A stretch of DNA of 64,000 nt from Saccharolobus caldissimus. Lineage in GTDB: Archaea; Thermoproteota; Thermoprotei_A; Sulfolobales; Sulfolobaceae. The DNA lies in the NCBI RefSeq assembly GCF_020886315.1, contig NZ_AP025226.1, positions 1,204,001 to 1,268,000 of the forward strand, read 5' to 3'. Below, in pieces: positions 61,602 through 64,000 of this stretch (positions are counted from its first letter, which is position 1; each line of letters begins with the position of its first letter). The notes under the pieces are model-generated. The model did no database searches. It was given only the letters and a program-made list of their open reading frames with translations, and had not been told where the DNA came from. The position numbers were made by a program, and so were the translations under genes.

Positions 61602-63953
61602 TCACCTCAAAATACCTACATCTTCATATTTAAGATATCTAATTTTACTTAAATCATAACCCTTAGATTCTAAATATTTTTTATATGATTCTAAATATAA
61701 GGAATGCCACTCAGACATTACCCTTATATATTCCCTCTTTCCTTGAATAGGTATTGAAAAGTCCTCTGGTAGTCTCCAGAAATCTAAAAATTCCTTAAAC
61801 CAATCTGGAGATACCTCTTTTTGTTCCATGTAATATTTAGCAACTGGTCTTACTAATTTACCTTCAAGTAATATGCTTCTTTCTTCTTTATAAAATTGAG
61901 CAAAGTCTATAGACTTTTGCATCCTTATTTTTCTAAGCTCTTCTCTTTTCTTTTTAGATGCTTCTTCATCAACTATCCATCTACCTTTTTCTTCGTCATA
62001 TTTAGCTATGATACCAAAAACTTTTTCCATAATCTCTGGCGAATATATACCCATATTTAAATCGTCTTCACACTTATCTAATGGCCTATCTAATGGGTCT
62101 CCCCAACCTGGACCCCCACATTGCTTAAAATGTACTATATCATTTGACTTAAATTCTCTTGGGTAGATAGAAGAATAGTCCAACCTTTCAATTAATCCGC
62201 TTATATATTTTTCCATCTCGGGCTCATTAGGATCATCACCTAATGGATAAGGTTTCTTTTCTTTAAAGAGTTCAGTTATATTAGTTTCATAAGCCATAAG
62301 AGAATATTGACCAGCTAAAGGAGGATAACCTCCATTTAATCCATGCTCTATAAAGACTCTAGATGAAGAGTTATTATATAATATGGAGTCTTTAGAGCCA
62401 TAAAATACCGCTATATGTTCAAAAGATGCACCACCTCTAAATTTTCCATAACCTGCAATATTTTTCTTAATTCTTCTAGCTAAATAAATAAAACCTCTTT
62501 GATTTCTTTCCCATTCTTCTACATCACCCATATCAGCTTCTGGATTCCACATCGCATGTCCCCAATCTAAACCATCTCTTACCGCGTTAGCTCCTAAACC
62601 TTGACTAGAAAGCTCAAATGTTGCTATAGGGAAATAAATATTAGGAGGATCACCAGTAGTTCCATCAGTAAATCCACCACCCTGAGGGGCATCCCATGTT
62701 CCAGTATTCCCCGCAGATCCTTCCTCAACATATCCTCTCGCAAATGCTCCGTATGCAACCATCTTATGTAAACCTGACATTTGAGGTATTAAAAGCCACC
62801 AAGGTACACTTCTACTATATATAGGGTTGGTATCACCTACCCAACTTTTTGGCGGTACATTAAATTTTACTGCTCTTACGAATCCTTCATTAATAAGTTC
62901 AGAATATCCTAACAGTTGTGTCATTGTTACCCAGAATCCTCCCATTAATGGTGAAATTCCTCCATTTGAAAAATGCCAACCAGAGGGTGAGTTACCCTTT
63001 AAGTCCACAAATAACGTTCCATCTTCATTTACAGTTATTTCTAATGGTGCAGCATGTAAATAATCCTCTCTTGCAAAAGGTTGCCAAGCTTCTTTAATTA
63101 CATTTAATGCATTCCATGTTACACTTCTATATCTCCCTGGGATTAATCTTTCCTTAACCCTAGATATAAAGTCTCTTCTAGATTTTTCAATGGCTTCCCT
63201 AATTAATTCCATATAATTATCTACACCAATCTCCTCTACTATTCTTAACACTTCTCTCTTTACGATCTCATTTGCTGCTATTCTACTTTTATCGTCTAGG
63301 TCGTAAAATAGAGGAGTTCTTACACTTCTTCTGGACCTCTCATAATAATGAGGGAACATTTTCCCGTCACGGTATACTAATTCCTCTTCTGCGTAAAATC
63401 CATCTTCAAATCTTTGAGTAGCTGTTATGATATCATGTCCGGGTGAATTACCACCAATATCTACCTGGTGAATTACAGTACCTACCCAGCCTATTAACAT
63501 ATCCTTGTAAAATATTGGGGTTAATGTGTGAACGTCAGTTGTATGAACGTTTCCTAAAACTGGGTCATTACCTACAAAATGATCTCCATCTTTTATTCCA
63601 GGGTTTTCCTCATAATTCATCCTTATCATCCATTTTATTCCCTCAGACATTGTGTGTACGTGAACTAATATTCCAGTAGAGTGAACTATTGCATCACCCT
63701 CTGGCGTGTAAAGCACAGTACATGTCTCACCTATATATCTAGCTATGGGGGATGCAGCTATGTGTAATGCCAATTCTCTAGCTAGAACTACAATTGCTCT
63801 AAGTCTATATATTAAACGCTCCCATGTTAATGGATCTTTTTCGTATAACGGTAGTGATTTCAGTCCCCAATAATGACCAGTTTCTTGATATATTTTCTCT
63901 GAGTATTCTAATAGTTCCCTTAGAGTCTTTCCACCATATCCTATACCCATCAA
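61602..63953 (-). CDS. Acetone carboxylase alpha-like subunit (hydantoinase B family)
   Basis: A 783-residue subunit of the hydantoinase B type, the metal-binding catalytic part of ATP-dependent ketone carboxylases. Marks include ASPIARYIGETCTVLYTPEG, VHVHTMSEGIKWM, GNDPVLGNVHTTDVHTLTP and HQVDIGGNSPGHD, with many histidines that can hold the metal, and CGGPGWGDPLDRPLDKC near the end. It is the first gene of the unit. A TATA-like run lies at 63975-63985. Substrate may be acetone, acetophenone or a like ketone. Confidence 0.88.
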   Translation of the reverse strand: MMGIGYGGKTLRELLEYSEKIYQETGHYWGLKSLPLYEKDPLTWERLIYRLRAIVVLARELALHIAASPIARYIGETCTVLYTPEGDAIVHSTGILVHVHTMSEGIKWMIRMNYEENPGIKDGDHFVGNDPVLGNVHTTDVHTLTPIFYKDMLIGWVGTVIHQVDIGGNSPGHDIITATQRFEDGFYAEEELVYRDGKMFPHYYERSRRSVRTPLFYDLDDKSRIAANEIVKREVLRIVEEIGVDNYMELIREAIEKSRRDFISRVKERLIPGRYRSVTWNALNVIKEAWQPFAREDYLHAAPLEITVNEDGTLFVDLKGNSPSGWHFSNGGISPLMGGFWVTMTQLLGYSELINEGFVRAVKFNVPPKSWVGDTNPIYSRSVPWWLLIPQMSGLHKMVAYGAFARGYVEEGSAGNTGTWDAPQGGGFTDGTTGDPPNIYFPIATFELSSQGLGANAVRDGLDWGHAMWNPEADMGDVEEWERNQRGFIYLARRIKKNIAGYGKFRGGASFEHIAVFYGSKDSILYNNSSSRVFIEHGLNGGYPPLAGQYSLMAYETNITELFKEKKPYPLGDDPNEPEMEKYISGLIERLDYSSIYPREFKSNDIVHFKQCGGPGWGDPLDRPLDKCEDDLNMGIYSPEIMEKVFGIIAKYDEEKGRWIVDEEASKKKREELRKIRMQKSIDFAQFYKEERSILLEGKLVRPVAKYYMEQKEVSPDWFKEFLDFWRLPEDFSIPIQGKREYIRVMSEWHSLYLESYKKYLESKGYDLSKIRYLKYEDVGILR

Positions 63954-63959
63954 ACTTAT

Positions 63960-64000
63960 ATTAGGAATAACGTACTATATAAATTTTACTTTATTTAAAA
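63960..64000 (-). promoter_or_regulatory. Likely promoter of the carboxylase operon
   Basis: Read on the minus strand, TATAT-A-type sequence (AAAATTTATATAGTACG, 63972-63988) precedes the alpha-subunit start by about 25 bp, the usual archaeal TATA spacing. A longer upstream part is outside the window. Confidence 0.45.

Overview
The window looks like a chromosome segment from a member of the Sulfolobales, close to Saccharolobus/Sulfolobus. The evidence is AT-rich DNA, TATA-type boxes at leaderless starts, Sulfolobales insertion sequence types (IS110, IS5-like, IS1-like, IS200/IS605), MITE-like repeats, AbrB/PIN and HEPN/MNT toxin-antitoxin pairs, and archaeal CoA-based catabolism. No tRNA, rRNA or CRISPR array was seen.

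Layout. 1-5 kb: a partial ThDP enzyme, an aldehyde dehydrogenase with unusual codon use and two tandem acetoacetate decarboxylase-like genes. 6.3-10.5 kb: a nested stack of insertion sequences. 12-20.5 kb: a metal-resistance island with mercuric reductase, a short organomercurial lyase-like protein, several tiny Cys/His-rich proteins, membrane proteins, a P1B ATPase with an unusual YPC motif, an HxlR regulator and an HMA chaperone. 21-26.5 kb: a cystathionine synthase/lyase gene, broken genes (DsrE-like, HAD, HEPN) and toxin-antitoxin modules. 26.7-32 kb: acyl-CoA and phenylacetate-CoA ligases, an iron alcohol dehydrogenase and a lactonase-like MBL protein. 32-38.5 kb: a second nested insertion sequence stack, an HpaB-like flavin monooxygenase and decayed relics. 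38.5-55 kb: a carboxylate/aromatic catabolism region with a cyclase-family hydrolase, four MFS transporters, 3-hydroxyacyl-CoA dehydrogenase, an alpha/beta hydrolase lacking its nucleophile, a FAH-family protein, MBL hydrolase, R2lox and an IS200/IS605 element. 55.4-64 kb: two minus-strand operons, one for an acetone carboxylase-type complex (alpha, beta, gamma) and one for a two-subunit aconitase-like hydratase, a PEP mutase-family lyase and a GlcG-like protein.

The most striking observation concerns the IS110 elements. Three copies have readable junctions, all with a CC core dinucleotide. Removing each element restores the interrupted sequence. Each copy carries a structured non-coding 5' end with the architecture of a bridge RNA, and the left and right guide segments of its first loop match that copy's own insertion site. 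Two copies of one element (7066-8547 and 33310-34762) differ mainly in this loop, as expected if it was reprogrammed for each target. The window also holds a roughly 210-bp MITE with exact 8-bp target duplications. One copy splits a transposase and another splits a HEPN gene, and older relatives lie at about 4.9, 25.6 and 47.1 kb.

All functions are read from sequence motifs and context only. No database search was possible.
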